Below are positions 37,613-48,573 of a DNA stretch of 64,000 nucleotides, one piece after another. The stretch lies in the NCBI GenBank assembly GCA_013178155.1, contig JABLXH010000008.1, positions 18,748-82,747 on the forward strand, read 5' to 3'. Numbering within the stretch: the stretch's first letter is position 1; each line of letters opens with the position of its first letter. Below the pieces are notes generated by a model. That model worked only from the letters and a program-made list of their open reading frames with translations. It did no database searches and was not told the DNA's origin. Made by a program: the position numbers and the translations under genes. This DNA comes from Armatimonadota bacterium (lineage in GTDB: Bacteria; Armatimonadota; Zipacnadia; Zipacnadales; UBA11051).

Positions 37613-38755
37613 GTGGCCAAGTTCGCTCCCAATGGCGCCAGCGTTCGCTGGTTCACCGTCCTGGCCCTGGCAGCACTGGTTGCATCTGGGCTGTCCATGG
37701 CATCCGAATACTCCATCGTTGATCTGGGTACGCTCGGCAAACCGACGCAGACGCGCGCCAGCGGACTGAGTTCCGATGGAGTGGTCGTGGGTTCGAGCAT
37801 TCCCGTGGCAACCGGCCGTCGCGGCTTCGTGTGGGATTCCGTCAATGGCATGCGCGAGCTTCCTACCCTGGGAGGCGACTATAGCTGGGCCTATGACGTG
37901 AACGACAGTGGCCAGATGGTCGGTGATAGCTGGTTACTCGGCTGGAGCAAGGGTGCCCGTGCGTTCCTGTGGGACCAGAGCAACCCGATGGAGGACCTGG
38001 GTACCCTGGGCGGCAAGTTCAGTTACGGCCGCGGGATCAACAACCAGGGGCAGGTCGTTGGGCACAGCCACATAGGCCGCAATCTCGGCGTTCGCGCCTT
38101 CCTGTGGGACGAGACCAATGGTCTGCAGGACCTCGGGACTCTCGGCGGGCGCGATAGCTGGGCCAAGGACATTAACGAGAGCGGTGTCGTCGCGGGCACC
38201 AGTCGCATCGCCAACACACAGCGCCGGGCAGCGCTGTGGGATGAGACCTCGGGTTGGACCCAGATTCCGGTCACCCCGGACACGGTCGGCGCCCACGGCA
38301 TGGGCCTGAATGAGGCTGAACAAGCAGTCGGGTTCCTCTGGGGAGAGGATTTCACCCATGCCTTTGTCTGGGACGTAACCTCCGGGCTGACGGAGATCGG
38401 CACCCTCGGGGGAAACGTGAGTGAGGGCCTGGGCATCAACTCCGAGGGCACAATCGTCGGGCGATCCAAGCAAGCCGACGGCAAGTACCGCGCGTTCATC
38501 TGGGATGAGACCAACGGCCTGCGCAATCTCAACGACCTGGTGGATCCCGGGTCTGGTTGGACCCTGATCCGTGCGACACGAATCAACGATGCCGGGCAGA
38601 TCACGGGCTTTGGGATTGTCAACGGCGAGCAACACGCGTACCTTCTGATACCGGAGGGCAACGAGTACGGGACGACGCCGGAGTTGTCAACCTGGGCCCT
38701 GCTGCTCTGTAGCGCCGCGGCGGGGGTTATGCTCTGCCGGCGACGACGTGGCTAA
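37613..38755 (+). CDS. HAF-repeat exported protein with PEP-CTERM-like tail
   Basis: 380 residues from GTG 37613 behind GGAGGGAGAG. Signal peptide-like start (WFTVLALAALVASGLSMA). Seven repeats of about 48 residues follow, each with the HAF pattern (FLWDETNGLQDLGTLGG then INNQGQVVGHS), which may fold as a propeller. The C terminus TTPELSTWALLLCSAAAGVM then LCRRRRG is a PEP-CTERM-like sorting tag, with PEL in place of PEP before STWALL, a hydrophobic stretch and a basic tail. Such proteins are processed by exosortase and often associate with exopolysaccharide. No exosortase gene is in the window. A hairpin follows the stop. Confidence 0.83.
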   Translation: MAKFAPNGASVRWFTVLALAALVASGLSMASEYSIVDLGTLGKPTQTRASGLSSDGVVVGSSIPVATGRRGFVWDSVNGMRELPTLGGDYSWAYDVNDSGQMVGDSWLLGWSKGARAFLWDQSNPMEDLGTLGGKFSYGRGINNQGQVVGHSHIGRNLGVRAFLWDETNGLQDLGTLGGRDSWAKDINESGVVAGTSRIANTQRRAALWDETSGWTQIPVTPDTVGAHGMGLNEAEQAVGFLWGEDFTHAFVWDVTSGLTEIGTLGGNVSEGLGINSEGTIVGRSKQADGKYRAFIWDETNGLRNLNDLVDPGSGWTLIRATRINDAGQITGFGIVNGEQHAYLLIPEGNEYGTTPELSTWALLLCSAAAGVMLCRRRRG

Positions 38756-38777
38756 CACCTTCAACAAGAGCCCTACC

Positions 38778-38808
38778 GGAGGCCGCCTGTCCACAGCAGG
38801 CGGCTTCC
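38778..38808 (+). terminator. hairpin terminator after the HAF gene
   Basis: GGAGGCCGCCTG (38778-38789) pairs with CAGGCGGCTTCC (38797-38808), a 12-bp stem with one G-U pair and a 7-base loop. It starts 22 bases after the HAF gene stop and lacks a strong U-tract. It separates that gene from the GH4 gene. Confidence 0.55.
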
Positions 38809-38892
38809 GTGCTGTCAGGGCGAAGGTTGACGGACGCACGGGGAGGAAGTGCCGGCCAGATGCACCGAGACCACCGTGCAAGGTGTTCACCT

Positions 38893-40200
38893 ATGGAACC
38901 CGTCAAGATCGTGCTCATCGGGGCTGGCAGCAGTAGCTTCGGTCCCGGCACCATCAACAGTCTGCTGGCGGCGCGAGACCTGCTGGCGCACCGCTCGCTG
39001 CACCTGGTGCTGGTAGACACCAACGAAGCCGCTCTGGACCGCATGTCGCGCTACGCTGCAGCCATCAGAGCCTACCGGGGCCTGGAGGTCGCGCTGGAGG
39101 CCACCACAGACCGGTGCGAGGCGCTCCCGGGGGCCGACTTCGTGGTCACGGCCGTCTCCGTGCGGCGTTACGAACTCTGGCGCGAGGACTTCCTGGTGCC
39201 GCTGGCCTATGGCTTCCGCCATCCGTACGGCGAGTGCGGCGGACCGGGCGCGGCCTTCCACACCCTCCGCAGCCTGCATCTGATCATCCCCATCGCTCGC
39301 GACATGGAGCGCCTGTGCCCGGACGCCTGGCTGCTGAACTTCACCAACCCCGAGAGCCGGGTCTGCCAGGGTGTGAGCCAACTGACGCAGGTCCGCTCCG
39401 CCGGCCTGTGCCATGGCTTCCACAGCACCTACCAGACGGTGGCGGAGGTGCTCGGCCGCCCGGCTGAGGGGTTGGAGCTGGACCTGGGCGGCCTCAACCA
39501 CTTCCACTGGGTCCTGGGCATCCGCGACCGTGCCACCGGGCAGGATCTCCTGCCAGAGTTCGAGCGCGCCATGAGTCAGGGGGGGAGCGGCAATCTGCCA
39601 CCCCTGACACGCTTCCTCTACGAGACCTTCGGCCGGCTGCCCTTCCCCTCGGACGACCACATCGGCGAGTATCTCCGTTTCGGCTATGAGTTCCTGGGGC
39701 CGCACTACCTGCAGTACGAAGCCCGGGTGGAGGCTGGGGCTGCCTGGGAGAATGCCCCGGCGCAGGTGGTCAGCAGCATCGCCGATGGCACCAGAGCAGT
39801 GACCGAGGAACTGGCGGCGCCCAGTGGCGAACTGGTGGCGCCTCTGATCACGGACATCATGCTCAACACCGGCGCAAGACGGGAATCGGTCAATGTGCCG
39901 AATGTGGGCCCCGCCATCGCCAATCTGCCGACTGATGCCGTGGTGGAGGTCCCGGCGACGGCGGACGCCGACGGCATCCATCCCGCGCCGGTGGGACCGC
40001 TACCCGAGCCGGTCGCGGCCCTGTGCCAGACCCAGGTCGCCATCCAGAAGCTGCTGGTGGAGGCCTACGCCACCGGGAGTCGCCAGGCGCTGCTGCAGGC
40101 GCTCCTCCTGGAGCCGACGGTGGACGACACCCGGCGCTGCCGGCAGATGATGGACGAGATGCTGCGGCGCCAGCAACCCTACCTGCCCGAACTGACCTGA
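38893..40200 (+). CDS. GH4-family NAD/Mn-dependent glycosidase (alpha-galactosidase/galacturonidase-like)
   Basis: 435 residues from ATG 38893; AGGTG lies 7 bases upstream, and the longer open frame upstream runs through the preceding terminator. The Rossmann loop IVLIGAGSSSFGPGTI at the start binds NAD. C173 in GLCHGF and H203 in GLNHFHW are the GH4 manganese ligands, and NFTNPESR is the adjacent family motif. GH4 enzymes oxidise C3 of the sugar, eliminate and re-add water, and work in the cytoplasm on alpha- or beta-glycosides, often phosphorylated. Together with FRHPYGECGGPGAAFHTLRS the sequence suggests an alpha-galactosidase or alpha-galacturonidase-type member; substrate uncertain. URO-D paralogue 2 follows after 21 bases. 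Confidence 0.87.
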   Translation: MEPVKIVLIGAGSSSFGPGTINSLLAARDLLAHRSLHLVLVDTNEAALDRMSRYAAAIRAYRGLEVALEATTDRCEALPGADFVVTAVSVRRYELWREDFLVPLAYGFRHPYGECGGPGAAFHTLRSLHLIIPIARDMERLCPDAWLLNFTNPESRVCQGVSQLTQVRSAGLCHGFHSTYQTVAEVLGRPAEGLELDLGGLNHFHWVLGIRDRATGQDLLPEFERAMSQGGSGNLPPLTRFLYETFGRLPFPSDDHIGEYLRFGYEFLGPHYLQYEARVEAGAAWENAPAQVVSSIADGTRAVTEELAAPSGELVAPLITDIMLNTGARRESVNVPNVGPAIANLPTDAVVEVPATADADGIHPAPVGPLPEPVAALCQTQVAIQKLLVEAYATGSRQALLQALLLEPTVDDTRRCRQMMDEMLRRQQPYLPELT

Positions 40201-40221
40201 GATCCCGCGAGGAGTGCATAT

Positions 40222-41448
40222 ATGCCAAGCCGCCCCGACCCTGTCCTGACCGACCTGGCAGCCGAGGCCATGACGCTATGGGCCTCCCCGGAGCAGGAGC
40301 GCCGCCGGAGACTCTGGGCCGACCACTTCAACGGTCGGACCCGTGAGGTCCCGGTCAGTTGCGCCATGTTCCAGGGCTGGCAGGACCTGGTGTGGCAGCA
40401 GATACTGCCCGAAGACGTGTTCGTCCACAAGACCGGTATGGCGCGCCTGATCGAGACCCACCTGCGGCACACGCTCTGGCGGGCCAGGAACATCCCTGAC
40501 GACACCCCGGCCGACCCGACGCTGAAGCTTTCGTGCTTGCCGGCCCTGGCGGCAGACGAGCTATGGGGCGTGCCCCTAGCGTATGAGAGCCCGGAGGTTG
40601 CCGGGGGTGCTTACAAGCCGGTCCCGCCCCTGCAGGAGGACACCGACCTGAGTCGCCTCCGGTGGCCGGAGTTCCGGTCGGACGAGGCCAGCCGGCAGCA
40701 ACAGGAAGCGCAGGTGCGAGAGCTCGTGGGCGACGCCCTGCCGGTGGTCTTTCAGTGCAACGCGCTTCACAACGGCCCCTTTGAGTGGGCGGTGCGGCTG
40801 CGTGGCATGGACAACCTGCTGCTGGACTGCTACGACCGCCCGGAATGGCTGCATGCGCTCATGGACCACCTGACTGAGGGCATGGTGCGCTACCACCGGG
40901 CGCGGGAGGCGGCGGGGTATGCGGTGGGGCTGGCCGAATGCCAGCTCCACAGCCCCTGGGATGACCTCCCGCCGGGACAGGAGCGCTTGCTGTCGGGGGC
41001 CTGGGGCTACCTGCATGCCCAGTCAGCGGCGTCCTACGGGCCGGACACCTATGCCGAGTTTGTGCATCCGTACAATGTCCGGATCGCTGAACTGTGGGGG
41101 AAGGTCTACTACCATGGCTGCGAGGACCTGACCCGCAAGGCCGCGATCATCCGCGACCTGCCGCACCTGCGGCAATTCCATGTCTCCCCCTGGTCGCAGG
41201 TCGCGCCCATCGCGGCTGCCCTGCCGGCGCATGTGGTGCTGGAGGTCCACTCCCACCCCACCAATGTGCTCTTCCTGTGGGGCGAGGCGGAGATGCGGGA
41301 GGAACTGGTCCGCCTGACGGACGGCGCGGGCGACCACCTCTTCAACCTGAAGCTGTGCGACATCCAGACCATCAATGCTGATGGTGGCCGTGCGCTGATA
41401 GCCTGGTCACGGCTGGCGAAGGAAGCGGCAGCGGCCTGCCGGGGCTAG
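40222..41448 (+). CDS. URO-D superfamily protein, paralogue 2 (HxC-x78-C site)
   Basis: 408 residues; GAGGAG sits 9 bases before ATG 40222. A distant uroporphyrinogen-decarboxylase/corrinoid-methyltransferase fold protein: YEMLD-type N-terminal features are weak, but the C-terminal half keeps the barrel pattern (FVHPYNVRIAELWGKVYYHG). It has H-G-C in YYHGCEDL and a later cysteine in NLKLCDIQ exactly 78 residues after the first, matching the H-x-C-xn-C zinc site that activates thiols in MtaA/CmuA-type methyltransferases. No corrinoid protein is in the window. It follows the GH4 gene by 21 bases and its stop overlaps the convergent gene by four bases. Role inferred: methyl-group transfer or removal; unproven. 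Confidence 0.78.
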   Translation: MPSRPDPVLTDLAAEAMTLWASPEQERRRRLWADHFNGRTREVPVSCAMFQGWQDLVWQQILPEDVFVHKTGMARLIETHLRHTLWRARNIPDDTPADPTLKLSCLPALAADELWGVPLAYESPEVAGGAYKPVPPLQEDTDLSRLRWPEFRSDEASRQQQEAQVRELVGDALPVVFQCNALHNGPFEWAVRLRGMDNLLLDCYDRPEWLHALMDHLTEGMVRYHRAREAAGYAVGLAECQLHSPWDDLPPGQERLLSGAWGYLHAQSAASYGPDTYAEFVHPYNVRIAELWGKVYYHGCEDLTRKAAIIRDLPHLRQFHVSPWSQVAPIAAALPAHVVLEVHSHPTNVLFLWGEAEMREELVRLTDGAGDHLFNLKLCDIQTINADGGRALIAWSRLAKEAAAACRG

Positions 41449-43322
41449 CGGTGCGGGACCTCAAGCCAGATGATCTGGCGGCTGCCTCTGCTGCCCCAGA
41501 ACTCCTGCCACTCACTCCAGGGGGCGTCGGGGGCGCCCCGGCTGCGGGCGCGGACACGGTAGGACGCCCCGATGAGCAGCCCATCCCACCGCCACACGCA
41601 GCGGCCATCGGGCTGCGTGACCGTGTCTCCGACGACCACCGGCCGCCACTTCAGGTCAACCCCTCTGGCCTGGAGTTCGACCTGGCAGGCCTCAGGACGG
41701 CGGGACGAGGTGCACCAGACCTCCAGCGGCATGGCCCCTGTCTCGTAGCAGTGCAGCCCCCAGCCGTTTGGCGCGGTTGGCGACGGCACGCGGGTGGGCA
41801 CAGGGGCAGCCCACCCTCGATCGTTGGGCTGCGCGGTGACCAGCCAGTACCAGCCGGCCGGCAGTTGGGCCGCACACCTGCCCCTGTCGGGCCCGTCATC
41901 CGGGAACCTGAGCGAGTACTCGGTCTGTGCCGGGCGCGGCGGGGCGGGGTCGAGCCAGGTGCCATCGAGCACAGCCACTGCCGTACCCCCGCAGAGCTCA
42001 AACTCAGGCATCGCAAAGGGGTCGGATGAGACAACGACGCGGCATAGCTCGAGCAGCGCTGTGCCGACAGTGGGCGAAAGGGGCGAAAGGAACGGCGCCC
42101 CGCTCTCCTCCGCCACGAGCTTCCAGACAGCTCCCAGCGGCGCCGGCGGGCCGGCCTGGTAGTGCCGCACATCTGTGGCGGTCCAGGAGTCCGCGATGGC
42201 TCGAGCAACGGTCCTGCACGGTGTCTGGCTCCCGTAGGCGGCGGCGAACTGCTCCTGTGCTCGCTGCTGAAGTCTCTCGGCTCCGATGTCGGCATAGCGA
42301 GGGTGCCCCTGGTAGGGAAAGACAACCAGGGCGGTGATCTCCGGCCGCAGGCGCACCGGGAAGTGCACGACACCTTGGCTCAGGGGTGGCACCGGAGCGC
42401 CCTTGAGAGCGAGCTCCGTCTGGCTCAGGTCGCCCCAGGCGGCCTTCTGCTCGGCCTCCCATGTCTGCCAGGCGCTGGTGGCGGTGGCCGATTCGGTGTC
42501 AGACAGTCCCGCGACAGCCGCCTCCACGTGCACAACCTGACTTCGTCTCAGCCAGTGAAGCGGGGCGACAGAATAGCCACACGCGCCGTCGTTTCGGATC
42601 TCGTTGCCGCCGGCGCAGCCCTGCACCCATTGAGGTGGCCCCACCGCCACCTTGCCTTCAGTTTCCTCCGGGCTGCCCCCCGGGTGGCTCAGGTCGGCCA
42701 CCGGACAGGCGTCACGCTCATCGCCGCGGTTGACGTCCCAGGCGTACACAAGCCTGACAACGGCGCCGTCCACCGAGGGACTGAGGATGCCCAGCCGCAG
42801 GAGCACGGCATCGCTGCCGCGGGCATACGCTACCAACTCGAATAGCTTGGAGCCGGCAGCCACGGCGCAAGAGCCCGTGACTGTCGCCCCTCCTCCGCCA
42901 GCCCAGGCGACGTACGGGTCCGCACTCGAGTCGCAGTCATTGACCACGACTCTGCCCAGCCGCCGCTGCTGATCGCAGATGGTGAACTCGAGGGCCATCT
43001 CGCGGTCGGTCACGGGTTCCAGGTGGGCCCAGCCAAAGGGGGGCGTCGGGGCGTTGATCTGTCGCTGCGCCCAGGTCTCAGGGTCGGCCGTCACGTGCTC
43101 CTCGGCGCCGAAGGCAGCCACAAGACACTCGCCTCTGCCCCACCGTTCGCGCAAGGTACTGTGGTCGAGCCAGAGCCCGCGTTCCGCGACATACACCGAC
43201 AGCGCCGGGTCATAGGGCACGGCCGTTAACTGACGGGTGGGGGCGGCAGGGGCTGGGGACAGGAGTAGCGGCATCAGCGCGGCCACAAGCGGGGCTGCGA
43301 GCGACCACCGGCGGCATGGCAT
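41445..43322 (-). CDS. secreted protein of unknown family with C-terminal FN3-like domain
   Basis: 625 residues from ATG 43322 with GGGGGTGG about 5 bases upstream; a longer open frame to 43508 would overlap the divergent membrane gene. Signal peptide MPCRRWSLAAPLVAALMPLL ending near APA. The body is rich in cysteine (DQQRRLG, NDCDSSADPYVAWAGGGG, DGACGYSVAPLHWLRRSQ) with predicted beta-sandwich content and a helical middle (RYADIGAERLQQRAQEQFAA). The last 90 residues (WRWDGLLIGASYRVRARSRG) look like a fibronectin type III domain. I recognise no family. It converges with URO-D paralogue 2 (4-base overlap). Confidence 0.65.
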   Translation of the reverse strand: MPCRRWSLAAPLVAALMPLLLSPAPAAPTRQLTAVPYDPALSVYVAERGLWLDHSTLRERWGRGECLVAAFGAEEHVTADPETWAQRQINAPTPPFGWAHLEPVTDREMALEFTICDQQRRLGRVVVNDCDSSADPYVAWAGGGGATVTGSCAVAAGSKLFELVAYARGSDAVLLRLGILSPSVDGAVVRLVYAWDVNRGDERDACPVADLSHPGGSPEETEGKVAVGPPQWVQGCAGGNEIRNDGACGYSVAPLHWLRRSQVVHVEAAVAGLSDTESATATSAWQTWEAEQKAAWGDLSQTELALKGAPVPPLSQGVVHFPVRLRPEITALVVFPYQGHPRYADIGAERLQQRAQEQFAAAYGSQTPCRTVARAIADSWTATDVRHYQAGPPAPLGAVWKLVAEESGAPFLSPLSPTVGTALLELCRVVVSSDPFAMPEFELCGGTAVAVLDGTWLDPAPPRPAQTEYSLRFPDDGPDRGRCAAQLPAGWYWLVTAQPNDRGWAAPVPTRVPSPTAPNGWGLHCYETGAMPLEVWCTSSRRPEACQVELQARGVDLKWRPVVVGDTVTQPDGRCVWRWDGLLIGASYRVRARSRGAPDAPWSEWQEFWGSRGSRQIIWLEVPHR

Positions 43323-43340
43323 CCAAACCACCCCCTGCGG

Positions 43341-45443
43341 GTGACGCGGCGACCAGGGCTGATTCTCGCACTGGCCCAGTGCCGAGTCAATAGGACCCAC
43401 GGGGCGCGGGAGGAGAACACCCCGCCTGAGCCGAACTGGCAGCGCGTGTCGGCATCCCCCCGTGAGCAGAACGTCAGGGACGCGGCTGGTGGGCGCCGTG
43501 CGGCCCACTCTCGGCCGTCAGGCGTCACGCCGCGTGCGGTGGTCATCGGCCTGCTGCTCATCCCGGCCACGACCTGGTGGCTGGCGCACATCGAGCATGT
43601 GCGGTACTCCGACAATGCCACCACCTCGGCCATCTTCTTCCACTGCCTCACGATCCTGCTGGTTCTGGTGGGCGTGAAGGCGCTGCTGCACCGTTTCGCG
43701 CCACGCTGGGAGCTTTCCCGCGGCGAGATCCTGACCATCTACATCATGCTCGTCGTGACCAGTGCGCTGGCGGGACACGATCAGCTCCAGATCATCTTCC
43801 TGATGATGACCTGGGTCTTTCGCAACGTTACACCCGAGAACCACTGGGAAGAAGACATTTTCCCGCACCTGCCACGGCACTTGCTGGTGGATGATCCGCT
43901 GGTGCTGCGCAAGCTCTATGGTGGCGAGGCCAGCCTCTATGAGTCCGGGCTGTGGCAGCCGTGGGTCGGGCCCGTGTTGTGGTGGGTGCTGTTCGCGGCG
44001 CTGGTGGTCTGGACGCAGCTTTGCCTGATGGCCGTTTTCCGCCGCCAGTGGGACCGTGAGCGGCTGAACTACCCCATCGCGCAGGTCCCGCTGGACATCA
44101 CCTCGCCGGCCGTCGGGCTGCTGCGCAACAAGGCCTTCTGGGCCGCCTTCGGCCTCGGCGCTGTGGTGCAGCTCTGGCGGCTAGCCAACAACCTCTGGCC
44201 GGCGTGGCCGCCGCTGAATGTGGGCGTGTTCTACCACAGCTTCCGCGAGTTCCCGCTCAGCGCCATGGGGGCAGTGCCTCTGTCCTCGTACCCGTTCAGC
44301 TATGGCCTGGCGTACCTGCTGCCCCTGAACCTGGCCTTCTCGGTGTGGTTCTTCTTCTGGTTCGCGCGGCTGGAGATGGTAGCGGGGGCGCTCATCGGCC
44401 ACCGTCAGGCCCAGCGGTTCCCGTACATCCAGCAACAAGGGGTGGGGGCTTACTTCGGGCTGGCGTGCTTCATCCTCTGGGCAGCGCGGGACCATCTCGC
44501 CAAGACCTGGCGCGCGGCCTGGGGAGACCGCAGCGCGGAGGTGCGAACGACCACCGGCTCCGGGCGTGAGCCGCTGCCGAGCCCCGTCGCGGTTTGGGGC
44601 TTTCTGGGCGGCACAGCCGGGCTCATCGTTTTCTCCATGGCTGCAGGGGCGAGTTTCACGGCGGCGTTGCTGTACTTCGCCATCTTCCTGACTCTGAGCC
44701 TGGTGCTGTCACGTCTACGGGCGGAACTGGGTCTGCCGACCATCGAGTTGTACCAGGTCGGCGCCGATGACATCCTCCCGGCCATCACCGGCAGCCGCGC
44801 CTGGTCGGCCCGCGACAGGACGGTCATGGGGATGTACTTCTGGCTGCACCGCACCCACCGCCAACTACCCATGCCCATTCAGGCCGATGCTCTGCGCATC
44901 GGCCATGAGGCGGGCATGGCCCTGCCCAGCCTGTCTCGGCTGCTGCCGCTGACGGCCGTGGTAGCAGCTCTGGCGGCCTTCTGGGCGTATCTGCACGTAG
45001 TGTACCAGACCGGCGTGGAGTCGGCGCAGTTCGCCGACATCATCCGCTGGGCCTTCGGGCGTGACCCGTGGCAGAAGCTCAGCACGGTGCTCAACGTGCC
45101 GCGTGACCCGGACTATGGAGCCATGGGCGCCTACGCCTATGGAATCGCCTTCACGCTGTTTCTGGCGGCCATGCGCACCCGGTTCGTGTGGTGGCCCTTC
45201 CACCCGGTGGGGTACCTGGTGTCGGGGAGCTTCGGGCTATTCCGGTTGTGGCTCCCGATCTTCATCACGTGGCTCTTCAAGGCCGTGCTGCTGCGCTACG
45301 GCGGCCTGGAGACTTACCGTCGCGCGCGGCCGTTCTTCCTCGGACTGATCTGCGGGGAGTTCTCGGCCGCCTTCCTGCGCACGGTGGTGGACCTGGTGTT
45401 CAACCTGCACCTGCCACCCTCCTCAGGGGTCGGCGGGCTTTAG
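43341..45443 (+). CDS. DUF6785-like multi-spanning membrane protein
   Basis: Up to 700 residues from GTG 43341; the start is uncertain because no good ribosome site is present and the first 60 residues are arginine-rich and uninformative. A GTG at 43446 is a plausible alternative. Around 12 hydrophobic spans follow, beginning VVIGLLLIPATTWWLAHIEH. Family hallmarks as I recall them: WELSRGEILTIYIMLVVTSA, ERLNYPIAQVPLDIT and LGLPTIELYQVGADDILPAI with a conserved polar loop. The family (DUF6785/DUF6784) is common in Armatimonadota, Planctomycetota and Lentisphaerota near glycan genes; transport of glycan breakdown products is a guess. An aldo/keto reductase gene follows after 12 bases. Confidence 0.75.
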   Translation: MTRRPGLILALAQCRVNRTHGAREENTPPEPNWQRVSASPREQNVRDAAGGRRAAHSRPSGVTPRAVVIGLLLIPATTWWLAHIEHVRYSDNATTSAIFFHCLTILLVLVGVKALLHRFAPRWELSRGEILTIYIMLVVTSALAGHDQLQIIFLMMTWVFRNVTPENHWEEDIFPHLPRHLLVDDPLVLRKLYGGEASLYESGLWQPWVGPVLWWVLFAALVVWTQLCLMAVFRRQWDRERLNYPIAQVPLDITSPAVGLLRNKAFWAAFGLGAVVQLWRLANNLWPAWPPLNVGVFYHSFREFPLSAMGAVPLSSYPFSYGLAYLLPLNLAFSVWFFFWFARLEMVAGALIGHRQAQRFPYIQQQGVGAYFGLACFILWAARDHLAKTWRAAWGDRSAEVRTTTGSGREPLPSPVAVWGFLGGTAGLIVFSMAAGASFTAALLYFAIFLTLSLVLSRLRAELGLPTIELYQVGADDILPAITGSRAWSARDRTVMGMYFWLHRTHRQLPMPIQADALRIGHEAGMALPSLSRLLPLTAVVAALAAFWAYLHVVYQTGVESAQFADIIRWAFGRDPWQKLSTVLNVPRDPDYGAMGAYAYGIAFTLFLAAMRTRFVWWPFHPVGYLVSGSFGLFRLWLPIFITWLFKAVLLRYGGLETYRRARPFFLGLICGEFSAAFLRTVVDLVFNLHLPPSSGVGGL

Positions 45444-45455
45444 AAACGGAGATGC

Positions 45456-46469
45456 ATGACGATGGAATACCGCAATCTTGGCAAGTCCGGCCTGAAAGTA
45501 TCGCAACTCTGTCTGGGCACCATGATGTTTGGCGATCCGACGCCAGAGCGGGAATCCCAGGCGATCATCCAGACCGCCCTGGACGCGGGCATCAACTTCC
45601 TGGACACGGCCGACAAGTATGGCTCCGGGGCCTCGGAGCGGGTGGTGGGGCGGGCGCTGGCTGGACGGCGCGAGGAAGTGGTGCTGGCGACCAAGGTCGG
45701 CATCGCGACAGACCGCGGCGGCCCCAATGATGCCGGGGGCAGCCGCAAGCACATCCGCGAGGGCGTCGAAGCTAGCCTGCGGCGCCTGGGTACGGACTAC
45801 ATTGACCTGTACTACCTGCACACTCCCGATCGCACGACACCGCTGGAGGAGACGCTGGGGGCGCTGGATGACCTGGTGCGCGCGGGCAAGGTGCTCTATG
45901 TGGGGGTCTCCAACTTCCGGGCCTGGCAGGTGGCGCGCGCCCTGGGGATACAGGACTTGCGCGGCTGGGACCGCCTGGCGGCGGCACAACCGCTGTACAA
46001 CCTGGCCAACCGCGACATCGAGGTGGAACTGCTGCCGCTGTGTCAGGCGGAGGGTGTGGGCGTGGTGAGCTACAGCCCGCTCGCCAGAGGGGTGCTGACA
46101 GGCAAGTACCGGGCGGGGGAGGAGCCGCCGCCGGACTCGCGGGCGGCGCGGGGCAACGTGCGACTGCTGCAGACCGAGTACCGACCGGCCAACTTCGAGA
46201 TTGCCGAACGGGTAGGGGCATTGGCCCGCGACGTTGGTTGTACGCCCTCGCAGTTGGCGCTGGCGTGGGTCATGGCCAACCGGCTAGTGACAGCGCCCAT
46301 CATCGGCCCGCGCACTCTGGAGCAGCTACAGGACAATCTGGGCGCGCTTCGGGTCGCGTGGACGCCGGAGCTCGAGGCGGCGGTGGATGAACTGGTGCCG
46401 CCCGGGGAACACTCCGGACGCGGTTATCAGGATCCGTCGTTCCCTGTGACGGGGCGCGTCATTGGCTGA
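45456..46469 (+). CDS. aldo/keto reductase
   Basis: 337-residue NADPH-dependent oxidoreductase with an (alpha/beta)8 barrel. The catalytic tetrad is complete: D50 and Y55 in FLDTADKYG, K80 in LATKVGI, and H122 in YYLHTPD. The NADPH-binding tail (NRLVTAPIIGPRTLEQLQDN) is present. ATG 45456 or a second in-frame ATG at 45462 could start it; GGAGA upstream fits the second slightly better. Cytoplasmic; reduces sugars or small aldehydes and ketones. It is nine bases from the convergent ligA stop, so little room exists for a terminator. It likely shares a transcript with the membrane protein gene. Confidence 0.92.
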   Translation: MTMEYRNLGKSGLKVSQLCLGTMMFGDPTPERESQAIIQTALDAGINFLDTADKYGSGASERVVGRALAGRREEVVLATKVGIATDRGGPNDAGGSRKHIREGVEASLRRLGTDYIDLYYLHTPDRTTPLEETLGALDDLVRAGKVLYVGVSNFRAWQVARALGIQDLRGWDRLAAAQPLYNLANRDIEVELLPLCQAEGVGVVSYSPLARGVLTGKYRAGEEPPPDSRAARGNVRLLQTEYRPANFEIAERVGALARDVGCTPSQLALAWVMANRLVTAPIIGPRTLEQLQDNLGALRVAWTPELEAAVDELVPPGEHSGRGYQDPSFPVTGRVIG

Positions 46470-46478
46470 TGGGGCTGG

Positions 46479-48536
<2,058 letters not shown>

Positions 48537-48573
48537 TCATGCCAGACGGCAGCAGGCGCGTTGCCGTGCGCCC

